Shown here: positions 41,106 through 51,702 of the stretch, piece by piece | How the letters are laid out: every line of letters begins with the position of its first letter | Position numbering within the stretch: position 1 is the stretch's first letter | Program-made: the position numbers and the translations under genes | Assembly: GCA_017465745.1 (NCBI GenBank) | Contig: JAFTVM010000012.1 | Span: forward strand, 62,001 to 126,000 | Origin: Oscillospiraceae bacterium | Lineage (GTDB): Bacteria; Bacillota; Clostridia; Oscillospirales; Oscillospiraceae | Direction of reading: 5' to 3' | DNA length: 64,000 nt | The notes under the pieces: model-generated | The model's input: the letters and a program-made list of their open reading frames with translations, nothing else | What the model was told of the DNA's origin: nothing | Databases searched by the model: none

Positions 41106-44100
41106 GCTTTGTGCATCTGCACGTACATACGGAATACAGCCTTCTCGACGGTGCCTGCCGCATTGACGGTCTCATGGACCGGGTGAAGGAGCTGGGGCAG
41201 TCTGCTGTGGCCATCACCGACCACGGTGTCATGTACGGCTGTATCGATTTCTACAAGGCCGCCAAGGCAGCCGGGGTCAAGCCCATCATCGGCTGTGAGG
41301 TTTATGTGGCGCCACGCACCATGGCGGACCATGTCCATGGCATCGATAACAATCCCTATCATCTGGTACTGCTGTGTGAGAACCGCAAGGGTTACGAGAA
41401 CCTGTGTATGCTGGTGAGTGAGGCTTTCACCCATGGCTTCTACGGCAAGCCCCGGGTGGATCTGGCACTGCTGGAGCAGTACCATGAGGGTCTGATCGCA
41501 TCCTCCGCGTGTCTTGCCGGCGGTGTGGCTCAGTACCTGATGGAGGAGGACTACGATAACGCAAAGAAATACGCCCTGCGTATGGCCCGGATCTTCGGAG
41601 AGGATCATTTCTATCTGGAACTGCAGGATCACGGCATCGACGAGCAGCGCAGTGTCAACCAGGGCATTCAGCGTATTGCGAGAGAGACAGGACTTCCGAT
41701 GGTGGTGACCAACGACTGTCATTACCTGCGTCGGGAGGACGCCGAAATGCAGGACGTCCTGCTGTGCGTCCAGACCGGAAAAACCGTGGACGATCCCAAC
41801 CGGATGCGCTTTTCCACAGAGGAATTCTATCTGAAAAGTGAGGAGGAGCTGCGAAAGCTCTTCCCCAATTGTGACGAAGCCTTTGCCAATACCGCGAAGA
41901 TCGCCGAGATGTGCAACGTGGAATTCGTCTTCAACCAGTACCATCTGCCCTCTTTTCCGGTGCCGGATGGCTACACCAACGAGGAATATTTCCGCAAGCT
42001 CTGCATGGACGGCTTCCGGGAACGGTATGAAAACCCGCCCGCAAGCTACTTGGAGCGCCTGGAATACGAGATCGGCGTTATCAGCCGCATGGGCTATGTC
42101 AACTACTACCTGATCGTCTGGGATTTCATCCGCTACGCCAAGGAATCCGGCATCCCGGTGGGCCCCGGCCGTGGCTCCGGCGCCGCTTCCATCGTGGCCT
42201 ATTGTATGCACATCACGGAAGTGGATCCCATGAAGTACGCGCTCATTTTCGAGCGCTTCCTGAATCCCGAGCGTGTTTCCATGCCCGACTTCGATACGGA
42301 CTTCTGTCAGGAACGCCGGGGCGAAGTCATTGACTACGTCATGCGGAAATACGGCTCCGACCATGTGGCCCAGATCGCCACTTTCGGCACCATGGCTGCC
42401 CGGGGCGCCATCCGGGATGTGGGCCGGGCCCTGAATTTTACCTACGCAGAAACGGACGTGGTGGCAAAGCTGGTGCCCACCACGCTGCATATTACGTTGG
42501 ATGAAGCGCTGAAGGTTTCTCCGAAGCTGAAAGAGATGTACGATAACGATGAGCGGGTGAAAAAGCTCATCGACACCGCCCGGAGCCTGGAGGGTATGCC
42601 CCGCAACACCTCCACCCATGCCGCCGGCGTGGTCATCACCGCCGACCCGGTGTGCAGCTATGTGCCCCTGAGCCGCAACGATGACACCATCGTCACCCAG
42701 TATACCATGACCACCATCGAGGAGCTGGGTCTTCTCAAAATGGACTTCCTGGGTCTTCGGAATCTGACGGTCATTCGCGATGCGGAAATGCAGATTCAGA
42801 AATTTGATCCCGCATTTTCCATGGATCAGGTTCCCGATGATGACCCGGAAACCTTCAAAATGCTCACCGATGGCAAAACCCAGGGTGTGTTCCAGCTGGA
42901 ATCCGCCGGAATGACCAGCGTCTGTGTGGGCATGAAGGCCGACAGTATTGAGGACATTACCGCAATCGTTGCCCTCTACCGCCCGGGCCCCATGGACTCC
43001 ATTCCCACATTTATTGAAAATAAGCTGAACCATAAAAAGGTCTCCTACAAATGCCCGGAGCTGGAGCCCATCCTGAAGGTCACCTATGGCTGTATCGTCT
43101 ATCAGGAGCAGGTCATTGAGATTTTCCGCCAGCTGGGCGGCTATACCATGGGACAGGCGGATAACATCCGCCGGGCGATCTCCAAGAAAAAGATGAAGAT
43201 CATTGAGCAGGAGCGCAGGGTCTTTGTTTATGGTGACCGGGAGAACAATATTCCCGGCTGTGTGGCGAATGGGATCAGCGAATCTGTGGCCCAGTCGCTG
43301 TATGATGAGATCGTTGCCTTTGCAAACTATGCATTCAATAAAGCCCACGCCGTTTGTTATGCTGTTGTCGCATACCAGACTGCGTACCTGAAATGCCATT
43401 ACCCCCGCCAGTATATGGCTGCCCTGATGACCTCGGTGCTGGATAACGCCGTGAAGGTCTCCGGCTATATTGCCGAGTGCAAGGAGCTGGGCATCGCCAC
43501 CCTTGCACCCGACATCAACCACTCCGACGACCATTTCACAGTGGAGGGCGATTCCATCCGCTTCGGTCTCGGCGCGGTCAAGAATGTGGGCCGCGGCCTG
43601 ATCCGCTCCATGGTTGCCAAGCGCAATGAGGGCGGACCCTTCAAGTCCCTGGAAGATTTCCTCCGGCGGATGGGGGAGGGGGAACTCAACAAGCGGGCCG
43701 TGGAAAACTTCATCAAGTGCGGCGCCATGGATTGCTTCGGCCACCACCGCAGCGAGCTGCTGGCGGTGTACGAGAATATGATGGACACCGTGTCCTCCAG
43801 CCGGAAGAAGAATCTGGAGGGGCAGATGGGTCTGTTCGACATGCTGGACGACGATGACGCTGCTGCTGCCATCCCCATCCCGAAGCTCCCGGAACTGAAC
43901 CGTGCGGATCTGATGGCCATGGAGAAGGAGACCACCGGCATCTACATTTCCGGCCATCCCATGGATGATTACCGCCAGTTCCTGAAAAATACCCATGTAG
44001 TGCCCATGGCGGACCTGATGGGGGAGGAGTGCCGGTTCCAGGATGAACAGATCGTATCTGTGGCCGGCATCGTCCAGAATGTGAAGATGAAGACCACCCG

Positions 44101-44560
44101 CAACAATTCCATGATGGCCTACGTCACCGTGGAGGATGATACCGCCGGAATTGAAATGCTGGCTTTCTCCAATGTGCTCAGCCAGTACGGCGGTTACCTG
44201 AAGGAAAACAGCCCAGTGGTCATTACCGGCAGACTCAGCCTCCGGGACGACAAGGAACCCCAGATCGTCATCAACCGGGCACGCCCCATCTCTGATTTCG
44301 AGAACATGCCGGAAGAATCTCAGCGACCCGCCCGGCCCCAGCCGCCGAAAAACGGTACGCTGTATCTGCGGCTTCAGTCTGAGGGGGATCCTGTGTACCG
44401 CAAGATCCGGGCCATCCTGAACATGTTCCCGGGAGACAGCGGCGTGGTGCTGTATTTTGCTGATACCAAGGTGCGCCGGGGCACCCGGTGCATCCTTGCG
44501 GCATCCATGCTGGACGAGCTGGAAAATGTGCTGGGAAAAGAAAATATTGTCTTGAAATAA
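41102..44560 (+). CDS. dnaE: DNA polymerase III subunit alpha (DnaE1)
   Basis: Replicative polymerase of the DnaE type, 1152 residues. Domains in order: PHP (HVHTEYSLLDG, ITDHG), polymerase palm with the catalytic acidic residues in MPDFDTDF and RGSGAASIVAY, fingers, tandem helix-hairpin-helix (RRMGEGELNKRAVENFI), and an OB fold (VSVAGIVQNVKMKT) with the C-terminal region. No proofreading exonuclease domain is present. The start overlaps whiA by 4 nt. Confidence 0.97.
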   Translation: MSFVHLHVHTEYSLLDGACRIDGLMDRVKELGQSAVAITDHGVMYGCIDFYKAAKAAGVKPIIGCEVYVAPRTMADHVHGIDNNPYHLVLLCENRKGYENLCMLVSEAFTHGFYGKPRVDLALLEQYHEGLIASSACLAGGVAQYLMEEDYDNAKKYALRMARIFGEDHFYLELQDHGIDEQRSVNQGIQRIARETGLPMVVTNDCHYLRREDAEMQDVLLCVQTGKTVDDPNRMRFSTEEFYLKSEEELRKLFPNCDEAFANTAKIAEMCNVEFVFNQYHLPSFPVPDGYTNEEYFRKLCMDGFRERYENPPASYLERLEYEIGVISRMGYVNYYLIVWDFIRYAKESGIPVGPGRGSGAASIVAYCMHITEVDPMKYALIFERFLNPERVSMPDFDTDFCQERRGEVIDYVMRKYGSDHVAQIATFGTMAARGAIRDVGRALNFTYAETDVVAKLVPTTLHITLDEALKVSPKLKEMYDNDERVKKLIDTARSLEGMPRNTSTHAAGVVITADPVCSYVPLSRNDDTIVTQYTMTTIEELGLLKMDFLGLRNLTVIRDAEMQIQKFDPAFSMDQVPDDDPETFKMLTDGKTQGVFQLESAGMTSVCVGMKADSIEDITAIVALYRPGPMDSIPTFIENKLNHKKVSYKCPELEPILKVTYGCIVYQEQVIEIFRQLGGYTMGQADNIRRAISKKKMKIIEQERRVFVYGDRENNIPGCVANGISESVAQSLYDEIVAFANYAFNKAHAVCYAVVAYQTAYLKCHYPRQYMAALMTSVLDNAVKVSGYIAECKELGIATLAPDINHSDDHFTVEGDSIRFGLGAVKNVGRGLIRSMVAKRNEGGPFKSLEDFLRRMGEGELNKRAVENFIKCGAMDCFGHHRSELLAVYENMMDTVSSSRKKNLEGQMGLFDMLDDDDAAAAIPIPKLPELNRADLMAMEKETTGIYISGHPMDDYRQFLKNTHVVPMADLMGEECRFQDEQIVSVAGIVQNVKMKTTRNNSMMAYVTVEDDTAGIEMLAFSNVLSQYGGYLKENSPVVITGRLSLRDDKEPQIVINRARPISDFENMPEESQRPARPQPPKNGTLYLRLQSEGDPVYRKIRAILNMFPGDSGVVLYFADTKVRRGTRCILAASMLDELENVLGKENIVLK

Positions 44561-44561
44561 C

Positions 44562-44590
44562 TTCCAATTTACGAAAATTTGTGCTATAAT
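44562..44590 (+). promoter_or_regulatory. Promoter of the lipoprotein gene
   Basis: TGCTATAAT (44582-44590) is an extended -10; the -35 at 44562 (TTCCAA) is weak. It begins right after the dnaE stop. Confidence 0.7.
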
Positions 44591-44614
44591 ATCAGGTCGA
44601 AAGGAGCTGAAACT

Positions 44615-45934
44615 GTGAAAAGAATCATTGCCCTGCTGGTATTGCTGGCCACAGTGCTGGCTCTTTCCGGCTGTGTCACCATGACGGTGGATCAGATGTA
44701 CGCCCTGCCCAAGCGATCCACCAAGTACAATGACCTGCAGACCGCCATCGACAATGCCATGGGCGGCCTGGAATACGCAGCCCCCACCTCCGGCGAAAAT
44801 CAGCAGACCGTGCAGATGGCAGACCTAAACGGAGACGGTGAGGACGAATACCTGCTCTTTGCCCGGGGATCCGGTGAGAAGCCCCTGCAGATCCTGATTT
44901 TCGGTCTGACCGATGAAAGCTATGTTCTCCTCGATACCATCGAGAGCCTGGGCTCCGCGTTCCAGCTGGTGGAATATGTGAATATGGATGACAAGCCCGG
45001 TGTGGAGCTGATCATCGGCCGCAGCGTCGGTGACCAGGTCATGGGCGCGGTATCGGTGTATACCTTCAGCAGCGGACAGCCCGAGCAGCTGATGAGTGTC
45101 AGCTACCAGGAATTTGTGACTGCGGATCTGGACGGCAACGGCCTTGCAGAGCTGATGGTCATTTCCGACGGCGCTTCCGAGAATGCCAACGCAGTGGCCT
45201 TCCTCTACAGTTACCACAGCGGCACCATGGTGCGCTCTGCCGAGGTGAATCTGTCCGCCCCTGCCGCCAATGTCAAGCGGATCATGGTCAGCGGCCTGTC
45301 CGGCGGCGTCAGCGCCGTGTATGTGGCAAGCGCCCTGGCGGAAAGTGCCATCATCACCGACGTCTTTGCCCTGAAGGATGGCCAGTTTACCAATGTGTCC
45401 TTCTCCAATGAGTCCGGCACCAGTGTCCAGACCCTGCGCAACTACTACGTCTATGCCGACGATATTGACGACGACGGCGAGCTGGAGCTTCCCAGCCTGA
45501 TCACCATGACCGGCGCCCATCAGCGCAGCGGTGATGGCATGCAGTATCTGATCCGCTGGTACACCATGACCATCGACGGCGGGGAAGTTGACAAGATGCA
45601 TACCTTCCACAACTATGATGCCGGCTGGTACATCATGCTCGACAGCGCCCTGGCTTACCGCACGCTGGTGACCCAGGACGGAAGTACCTACACCTTCTAT
45701 ATCTGGGACGAAGCATTTACCAATCCCCAGAAGGTTCTGACGGTCTATGCCCTTACCGGCTCTGACCGGGAGGCTGCCGCACTGACAGACGGACGGTTTG
45801 TCCTCCACCGGGGAGACGGCGTCATCTACTGCGCCAAAATGGAGGACATCGTTGCCCAGAGCGGCATTACCCAGGAAGACCTGGCCGATCATTTCCGGCT
45901 GATCCAGCTGGAATGGAAAACCGGTGAAACCTGA
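44615..45934 (+). CDS. Lipoprotein with VCBS/FG-GAP-like calcium-loop repeats
   Basis: Surface lipoprotein of 439 residues with signal LLATVLALSGC. Three acidic loops of the calcium-binding type are spaced through it: ADLNGDGEDEYLLF, ADLDGNGLAELMVI and DDIDDDGELELPSL. Each is followed by a beta strand, as in beta-propeller VCBS repeats. No catalytic site is seen. The GTG start has AAGGAG 8 nt upstream. It lies 18 nt before a response regulator and histidine kinase pair and is probably co-transcribed, so it might be a sensor or effector partner of that system; that is inference from position. Confidence 0.8.
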   Translation: MKRIIALLVLLATVLALSGCVTMTVDQMYALPKRSTKYNDLQTAIDNAMGGLEYAAPTSGENQQTVQMADLNGDGEDEYLLFARGSGEKPLQILIFGLTDESYVLLDTIESLGSAFQLVEYVNMDDKPGVELIIGRSVGDQVMGAVSVYTFSSGQPEQLMSVSYQEFVTADLDGNGLAELMVISDGASENANAVAFLYSYHSGTMVRSAEVNLSAPAANVKRIMVSGLSGGVSAVYVASALAESAIITDVFALKDGQFTNVSFSNESGTSVQTLRNYYVYADDIDDDGELELPSLITMTGAHQRSGDGMQYLIRWYTMTIDGGEVDKMHTFHNYDAGWYIMLDSALAYRTLVTQDGSTYTFYIWDEAFTNPQKVLTVYALTGSDREAAALTDGRFVLHRGDGVIYCAKMEDIVAQSGITQEDLADHFRLIQLEWKTGET

Positions 45935-45952
45935 TTTTTAAGAGGTAAGAAT

Positions 45953-46639
45953 ATGAAAAAAGTATTGATTATGGAAGATGAAGTCAATATCCGCTCCTTC
46001 GTGGTCATCAACCTGAAGCGGGCCGGATATGAAGCCATCGAGGCCGGCACCGGCCTTGAGGCCCTGGAGCGCCTGAACGAGCATCCCGACATTGGTGTGG
46101 CGATCCTGGATATTATGGTGCCCGAGATCGACGGTTTCGAAGTCTGCCGCCGCATCCGCGCCACCAATAAGCAGATCGGCATCATCATGCTGACTGCCCG
46201 CACCCAGGAGATGGACAAGGTCACCGGTCTGATGACCGGCGCTGACGACTATGTCACCAAGCCCTTCTCTCCTGCGGAGCTGACGGCCCGCATCGATGCC
46301 CTGTACCGCCGCATCGGCGGCAATGGCGGTGCCGCCTCCGAGCTGCTGACACAGGGGCCCTTCATCATGAATACCCGCAACCACACCCTGGAGAAGAACG
46401 GCGACCGCATCCGTCTGACCCAGGTGGAATATGCCATCATGAAGCTGTTCATGCAGAATCCCGGCCGTGCCCTGAGCCGTGAGGATATTCTCTCCGCCGT
46501 CTGGGGCCGGGACTATGAGGGCGAACTGAAGATCGTGGACGTGAACATCCGCCGTCTGCGCATCAAGATCGAAGACGATACGGCCAACCCCACCTACATC
46601 ACCACGGTCTGGGGCTTCGGCTATAAATGGGGCGCATGA
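45953..46639 (+). CDS. OmpR/PhoB-type response regulator
   Basis: DNA-binding response regulator of 228 residues. Receiver: acidic pocket MEDE, phosphoacceptor Asp 53 in ILDIMVPEIDGF, Thr in MLTAR, Lys in VTKPF. A winged-helix output domain starts near residue 130 (HTLEKNGDRIRLTQVEYAIM, VWGRDYEGELKIVDVNIRRL, VWGFGYKW). It overlaps the kinase gene. Confidence 0.96.
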   Translation: MKKVLIMEDEVNIRSFVVINLKRAGYEAIEAGTGLEALERLNEHPDIGVAILDIMVPEIDGFEVCRRIRATNKQIGIIMLTARTQEMDKVTGLMTGADDYVTKPFSPAELTARIDALYRRIGGNGGAASELLTQGPFIMNTRNHTLEKNGDRIRLTQVEYAIMKLFMQNPGRALSREDILSAVWGRDYEGELKIVDVNIRRLRIKIEDDTANPTYITTVWGFGYKWGA

Positions 46640-48075
46640 ATCCCGAGCTGAAAAAGCAGCGTCCGGCGAAAAAGCTGGGCGGCCTGCGCCGCCGGTGGCT
46701 GCAGAATACCATGCTGGTGGTCTGCGCCCTGGGCCTGGTGTGCGTCTTTGCGGTGACGGCCACCTTCGCGGCCTTTTACTACTCCAATATGCGCTCCGAT
46801 ATGCGCTCCCGGGCGCAGACTACGACGGAGTTCTTTGCCGACTATCTGAACCAGAGCTATAATGAATACTACAAGTCCTGCATCACCTATGCCAAGACCT
46901 TTGAGGACCGGGAGGATCTGGAGCTGCAGTTTATCAGCAAGTCCGGCCGACTGGTGGCCTCCTCCCATGGCAACTGGGCACTGCAGGTGGCGACCACCCC
47001 GGAGATCGCGGAAGCAGTCAGCACCCGGGCTCCCCGTCCCTATGTGGGAAGGGATCCCGAGACGGGGGAGCGGATCATGGCCATGTCCAGCCCCATGATC
47101 TACTCCAACGGTGAGGTCATCGGCGTGCTGCGCTATGTCACCTCCACCCGGATCATGGACCGGCAGATCGCCATCGTGGCGACCGTCTGTATGGCGGTGC
47201 TGCTGGTGGTGGTGGCCGTGGTGCTGCTCAGCAGCGGCTTTTTCATCCGTACGGTGCTGGAGCCTGTGGATGAGATCATCGAGAAAGCCAAGCGCATCGC
47301 CAACGGCAGCTACGGTACCCAGATCCAGACGCCCTACAATGACGAGATCGGCGTGCTGGCCGAGACCATCAATGAGCTGTCCAACAAGATCAGCCAGAAT
47401 GAGAAAATGCAGGCGGAGTTCATCTCCCAGCTGTCCCATGAGCTGCGTACCCCTCTGACGGTCATCAACGGCTGGACGGAGACCCTGCTGCTGGATGACT
47501 CCATGGATTCCATGACCCGCCAGGGTATGAAGATCATCTCCGGCGAAGCCAAGCGCCTGACGGAAATGGTGGTGGAGCTGCTGGACTTTACCCGGATGCA
47601 GGACGGCCGCATGACACTGAATGTGGAGCCCACGGATATCCGGGGCGAATTTGAAGATACGGTCTTTATGTATTCCAGCCGGCTGGCCAGCGATGGCATC
47701 GATCTGGAATATCTGGATAGCGAGCAGGATATTCCTGAGATTCTCTGCGACCCACAGCGGCTGCGGCAGGTGTTCCTGAATATTCTGGACAATGCCGCCA
47801 AGCACGGCGGTGAAGGCAAGCGGATCGAGGCGGCCATTTCCTATGAGGATGATCAGGTCATTGTCCGCATCCGTGATTTTGGCCAGGGTATTCCCGAGGA
47901 CGAGATCCCCCTGGTCAAGAAAAAATTCTACAAGGGCAGCTCCAGCACCCGCGGCACCGGCATCGGTCTGGCGGTCTGTGACGAGATCGTGGAGATGCAC
48001 GGCGGTGCTCTGACCCTGGAAAATGCGGAAGGCGGCGGCACCCTGGTGACCATCGCCCTGCCCGGCGCACAATAA
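46627..48075 (+). CDS. Sensor histidine kinase
   Basis: Membrane sensor kinase of 482 residues, partner of the preceding regulator. Membrane helix 1 (about 29-51), an extracellular sensor of about 130 residues, helix 2 (about 181-203), HAMP, the phosphorylated His 271 in SHELRTPLTVING, then N box NILDNAAKHGG and G boxes DFGQGIP and GTGIGLAV. The start is either ATG 46627 or ATG 46636; the second forms ATGA with the regulator stop. The input signal is not identifiable, though a cell-envelope role fits its neighbours. Confidence 0.94.
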   Translation: MGRMNPELKKQRPAKKLGGLRRRWLQNTMLVVCALGLVCVFAVTATFAAFYYSNMRSDMRSRAQTTTEFFADYLNQSYNEYYKSCITYAKTFEDREDLELQFISKSGRLVASSHGNWALQVATTPEIAEAVSTRAPRPYVGRDPETGERIMAMSSPMIYSNGEVIGVLRYVTSTRIMDRQIAIVATVCMAVLLVVVAVVLLSSGFFIRTVLEPVDEIIEKAKRIANGSYGTQIQTPYNDEIGVLAETINELSNKISQNEKMQAEFISQLSHELRTPLTVINGWTETLLLDDSMDSMTRQGMKIISGEAKRLTEMVVELLDFTRMQDGRMTLNVEPTDIRGEFEDTVFMYSSRLASDGIDLEYLDSEQDIPEILCDPQRLRQVFLNILDNAAKHGGEGKRIEAAISYEDDQVIVRIRDFGQGIPEDEIPLVKKKFYKGSSSTRGTGIGLAVCDEIVEMHGGALTLENAEGGGTLVTIALPGAQ

Positions 48076-48096
48076 GTTCTGTTATGTGAGGAAACT

Positions 48097-49101
48097 ATGT
48101 CTAAAAACTGTACCCCCTGCAATGAAAAATTCAAGACCATCATCGGCGGCCAGGCCCTGATCGAAGGCATCATGATGCGCGGCCCCGAGAAGGACGCCAT
48201 CGTCTGCCGGGGCAAGGATGGACTGACCGTTGAGCTCAGCGACCGAAAGATATATAAGCCCGGCACGCTGCCGGCGCTGCCGTTCATCCGGGGCGCGGTG
48301 AATTTCTTCGATTCCCAGGTCACCGGCGTCAAGGCGCTGATGCGCTCTGCCGACCTGGCCCCGGAAGAGTATGCCCAGGAGGAGCAGCCCTCCAAGCTGG
48401 ATCAGTGGCTGGAAAAGAAGCTGGGCAATGAGAAGTTCCAGCAGTTCATCATCGGTATCGCCGTGGCCCTGGGACTGGGCATGTCCATCGGTCTGTTCTT
48501 TCTGCTGCCCATGATCATCGGCGGCTTCTTTGATGGATTCGTGGACAATCTGGTGGTGCTGCACCTGATCGAGGGCATTATCCGCATCATCATTTTTGTG
48601 GCATATATGCTCCTGGTTTCCCGGATGGGAGAGATGAAACGGGTTTTTGCCTATCACGGTGCGGAGCACAAGACCATCCGCTGCTATGAGGCGGGCCTGC
48701 CTCTGACGGTGGAAAATGTCCGGGTCCAGACCCGTCTGCACCCCCGCTGCGGTACCAGCTTCCTGCTGGTGGTCATGGTGATCTCCATTCTGGTGTTCAG
48801 TGTGGCATCCTCCGGTCTGCTGGCGGTTTTTCCCGGCCTGGAGGCCATGCGGGGCACGCTTGCCTACCGCCTGATCATGATCGCCTTCAAGCTGCTGCTG
48901 CTGCCTGTGGTGGTTGCCATCACCTATGAGATCAACCGCTGGGCCGGCCAGCATGACAACGCTTTTACCCGCATCATCACCGCTCCCGGCATGTGGTTCC
49001 AGAATTTCACCACCAATGAGCCCGACGACTCCATGATTGAAGTCGCCATCACCGCTGTCAACGCGGTGCTTCCTACCGAGGAGGGCGCTGACAGATGGTA
49101 A
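48097..49101 (+). CDS. DUF1385 membrane protein (YqhQ-like)
   Basis: Membrane protein of 334 residues of the DUF1385 family, which is conserved next to prmC in clostridia. Diagnostic stretches: IGGQALIEGIMMRGP at the N-terminus, FIRGAVNFFDS, then YHGAEHKTIRCYE and HPRCGTSFLL. Four or more hydrophobic helices follow residue 110. The His/Glu/Cys residues of YHGAEHK...HPRCG suggest a metal site. Its last codons overlap the prmC start by 7 nt. Function unknown. Confidence 0.9.
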   Translation: MSKNCTPCNEKFKTIIGGQALIEGIMMRGPEKDAIVCRGKDGLTVELSDRKIYKPGTLPALPFIRGAVNFFDSQVTGVKALMRSADLAPEEYAQEEQPSKLDQWLEKKLGNEKFQQFIIGIAVALGLGMSIGLFFLLPMIIGGFFDGFVDNLVVLHLIEGIIRIIIFVAYMLLVSRMGEMKRVFAYHGAEHKTIRCYEAGLPLTVENVRVQTRLHPRCGTSFLLVVMVISILVFSVASSGLLAVFPGLEAMRGTLAYRLIMIAFKLLLLPVVVAITYEINRWAGQHDNAFTRIITAPGMWFQNFTTNEPDDSMIEVAITAVNAVLPTEEGADRW

Positions 49102-49970
49102 AAACCTATTCTCAGCTTTACCTGGACTGCCGCAAGGCGCTTCGGGCAAAAGAGGACGATGAGATGGCCTGCTTTATGGCCCGGCAGCTGCTGAGCCACT
49201 ATGCCGGCAAGCCCTTTGAGAAGCTGCTTTCCGATATGTACCTGTATGCGGGCGATGAAATGTGCGCATGCCTGGAGGAAGCCACCAGGCGGCTCCTGAA
49301 TGACGAACCCCTGGCCTACATTCTGGGCGAGTGGGAATTCTACGGCCTGGATCTGTATGTGAACCCCAATGTGCTGATCCCCCGGGATGATACCTGCGCC
49401 GTTGTCAGTCTTGCCATCAATCAGGCGCTGTTTCTGCCCGAAGAGCCCCGGATCCTGGATCTTTGCACCGGCTCCGGCTGCATCGGTCTCGCCGTCGCCA
49501 GCCGGGTCAAAGATGCCTGGGTGACCCTGGCGGATATCTCCAAGGATGCCATGGCAGTCGCCAGAAAGAACATCACCCGCCATAAAATGTCCGGCCGGGT
49601 CAGCGTCGTCCATGTGGACGCCCTGACGGAGCCGCCTGCATTTTTGGGCAAATTTGATATGATCGTCTCCAACCCGCCTTATATCACCGGGCAGGAGATG
49701 ACGGAGCTTGACCGTTCCGTTGCCGATTACGAGCCGCATCTGGCCCTCTTCGGCGGCAGTGACGGCCTGGATTTCTACCGGGCCATCGCGAAAAATTATG
49801 CCCGTGTCCTTAAACCCGGCGGCTATCTGGCCTTCGAGTTCGGCGACACCCAGGCTGACGATGTGTGCAGGATTCTGGAAGAAAACGGCTACACCATTCT
49901 GGAACGATCCAGAGATTTTAACGACAGAGAACGTGCCGTACTGGCTCAGTATGGCGGGAAGGAAGACTGA
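49095..49970 (+). CDS. prmC: Release factor glutamine methyltransferase
   Basis: Methylates the GGQ glutamine of peptide-chain release factors. The 291 residues have the N-terminal helical substrate domain ([15 protein letters not shown]), SAM site [16 protein letters not shown] and the catalytic NPPY in [11 protein letters not shown], followed by [13 protein letters not shown]. The start overlaps the DUF1385 gene. prfA is not adjacent here. The recA start follows 2 nt after its stop. Confidence 0.95.
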   Translation: MVKTYSQLYLDCRKALRAKEDDEMACFMARQLLSHYAGKPFEKLLSDMYLYAGDEMCACLEEATRRLLNDEPLAYILGEWEFYGLDLYVNPNVLIPRDDTCAVVSLAINQALFLPEEPRILDLCTGSGCIGLAVASRVKDAWVTLADISKDAMAVARKNITRHKMSGRVSVVHVDALTEPPAFLGKFDMIVSNPPYITGQEMTELDRSVADYEPHLALFGGSDGLDFYRAIAKNYARVLKPGGYLAFEFGDTQADDVCRILEENGYTILERSRDFNDRERAVLAQYGGKED

Positions 49971-49972
49971 TT

Positions 49973-51079
49973 ATGGCTACGAAGAAGACTGTTTACGAAG
50001 CTCCCAGCCCCGCATCCGACAAGAAGAAGGCCCTGCAGACCGCCCTGGCTCAGATCGACAAGAATTTCGGCAAGGGCACCGTCATGCGTCTGGGTGACCG
50101 TCCCGAGATGAACGTGGAGGCCATTCCCACCGGCTCCCTGGCCCTGGATGCTGCTCTGGGGATTGGCGGCGTGCCCAAGGGCCGCATTATTGAGATCTAC
50201 GGCCCCGAATCCTCCGGTAAGACCACCCTGGCCCTGCACATTCTGGCACAGGCCCAGAAGATGGGCGGCGAAGTGGCCTTCGTGGATGCTGAACATGCCC
50301 TGGATCCTGTCTACGCCGCAGCACTGGGTGTGGATATTGACAACCTGCTGGTGAGCCAGCCCGATACCGGTGAGCAGGCCCTGGAGATCACCGACGCCCT
50401 GGTCCGTTCCGGCGCTGTGGATGCCGTTGTCGTGGACTCCGTCGCTGCACTGGTCCCCAAGCAGGAGATCGAGGGCGAGATGGGCGACACCTTTGTGGGT
50501 CTGCAGGCCCGTCTGATGAGCCAGGCTCTGCGCAAGCTGGCCGGCACCATCGCCAAGACCAACTGCGTGGTCATCTTCATCAACCAGCTGCGTATGAAGA
50601 TCGGCGTCATGTACGGCAACCCTGAGACCACTACCGGCGGCAACGCCCTGAAGTTCTACTCCTCCGTGCGTCTGGATGTGCGCCGCGTGGAAGCCATCAA
50701 GGAAGGCGGCAATGTGGTGGGCAACAAGACCCGCGTCAAGGTGGTCAAGAACAAGGTGGCGCCTCCTTTCAAGGAAGCCTATTTCGACATCATGTACGGC
50801 CAGGGTATCTCCAAGTGGGGCGAGCTGGTGGACATGGCCGTTCAGCTGGACATCATCCAGAAGAGCGGCTCCTGGTTCTCCATGGGCGACGAAAGAATCG
50901 GCCAGGGCGCCAACTCCGTCAAGGACTGGCTCATTAATAACCCCGAGATCGCCGAGAGCGTGGAAGCCCAGGTTCGCGAGAACATGTGGAAGATCATGGG
51001 CGGCGCACCCAAGCCCGCTGCAAAGGCTGCTGAGAAGGCGGTAGCCGTCAGCGCCGATGACTTCGACGATGAGGATTGA
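49973..51079 (+). CDS. recA: Recombinase RecA
   Basis: Strand-exchange and SOS coprotease protein, 368 residues. Walker [10 protein letters not shown], Walker [13 protein letters not shown]1 region [20 protein letters not shown], and the conserved [26 protein letters not shown] in two adjoining parts. The C-terminal tail is acidic (SADDFDDED). No separate promoter or LexA-type box is evident in the 2-nt gap to prmC, so constitutive operon expression is likely. Confidence 0.98.
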   Translation: MATKKTVYEAPSPASDKKKALQTALAQIDKNFGKGTVMRLGDRPEMNVEAIPTGSLALDAALGIGGVPKGRIIEIYGPESSGKTTLALHILAQAQKMGGEVAFVDAEHALDPVYAAALGVDIDNLLVSQPDTGEQALEITDALVRSGAVDAVVVDSVAALVPKQEIEGEMGDTFVGLQARLMSQALRKLAGTIAKTNCVVIFINQLRMKIGVMYGNPETTTGGNALKFYSSVRLDVRRVEAIKEGGNVVGNKTRVKVVKNKVAPPFKEAYFDIMYGQGISKWGELVDMAVQLDIIQKSGSWFSMGDERIGQGANSVKDWLINNPEIAESVEAQVRENMWKIMGGAPKPAAKAAEKAVAVSADDFDDED

Positions 51080-51689
51080 TCTGTTAAAGACTACGCCGGA
51101 CAGGGCAGGGCGTTATCTGGTGAAATTCTCCGATGATACCACCATGCGGCTCTACCGCCAGACCGTGGAGGATTTTGGCCTCTACAGCGGAAGAGAGCTG
51201 ACGGATTCGGAGATGGAAAATCTGCGGGAAGCCGCCGGCCAGATGTCTGCCAAAATGCGGGCGGTACGGATCGTGTCCGCGTCCAGCGTCACCAAGGGGG
51301 ATCTGGAGCAGCGGCTGGTCCATAAGGGCGAGGATCCGAAGCAGGCAAAGGAAGCCGTCCGGTGGATGGCAGACCTTGACCTGCTGGATGACGCGGAAGT
51401 GGCCCGGCAGGTGGTGCGCAAATGCGTCAGCCGGGGCTATGGTCCCACCCGTGCAAAACAGATGCTATACGAAAAGAAAGTACCCAGACAGTACTGGGAG
51501 GAAGCCCTTGCCGATTACCCTGATATGCAGGAGCAGATCGCTGATTTCCTGCGGGGCAGGCTGGGCGACGACCCGGATGAAAAAGATATGAAACGTGCCA
51601 TCGACGCAGCCCTGCGCCGGGGACACAACTACAGCCAGATCCGCCGGGCGCTGAACAGCCTGCGGCTGGATCATGAAGATTATTTTTGA
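51069..51689 (+). CDS. recX: Regulatory protein RecX
   Basis: Inhibitor and modulator of RecA filaments, 206 residues. Family features: [20 protein letters not shown] at the N-terminus, and repeated three-helix units with [34 protein letters not shown] and [12 protein letters not shown]. It overlaps the recA end by 11 nt. The start at 51069 (MRIDLLKTT) aligns best with the family; an ATG at 51057 is also in frame. Confidence 0.9.
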   Translation: MRIDLLKTTPDRAGRYLVKFSDDTTMRLYRQTVEDFGLYSGRELTDSEMENLREAAGQMSAKMRAVRIVSASSVTKGDLEQRLVHKGEDPKQAKEAVRWMADLDLLDDAEVARQVVRKCVSRGYGPTRAKQMLYEKKVPRQYWEEALADYPDMQEQIADFLRGRLGDDPDEKDMKRAIDAALRRGHNYSQIRRALNSLRLDHEDYF

Positions 51690-51702
51690 GGAGGAATAAA
51701 TC

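Noticed and set aside
41057..43996. A 979-codon open frame antisense to dnaE, with similar long antisense frames opposite the penicillin-binding protein (24142-26811), clpE (31065-33359) and the PrsA-like gene (20758-22839).
   Set aside because: These mirror real genes in GC-rich, codon-biased DNA. The translations are low-complexity (His, Gly, Leu, Gln-rich), have no ribosome binding sites and match no family.
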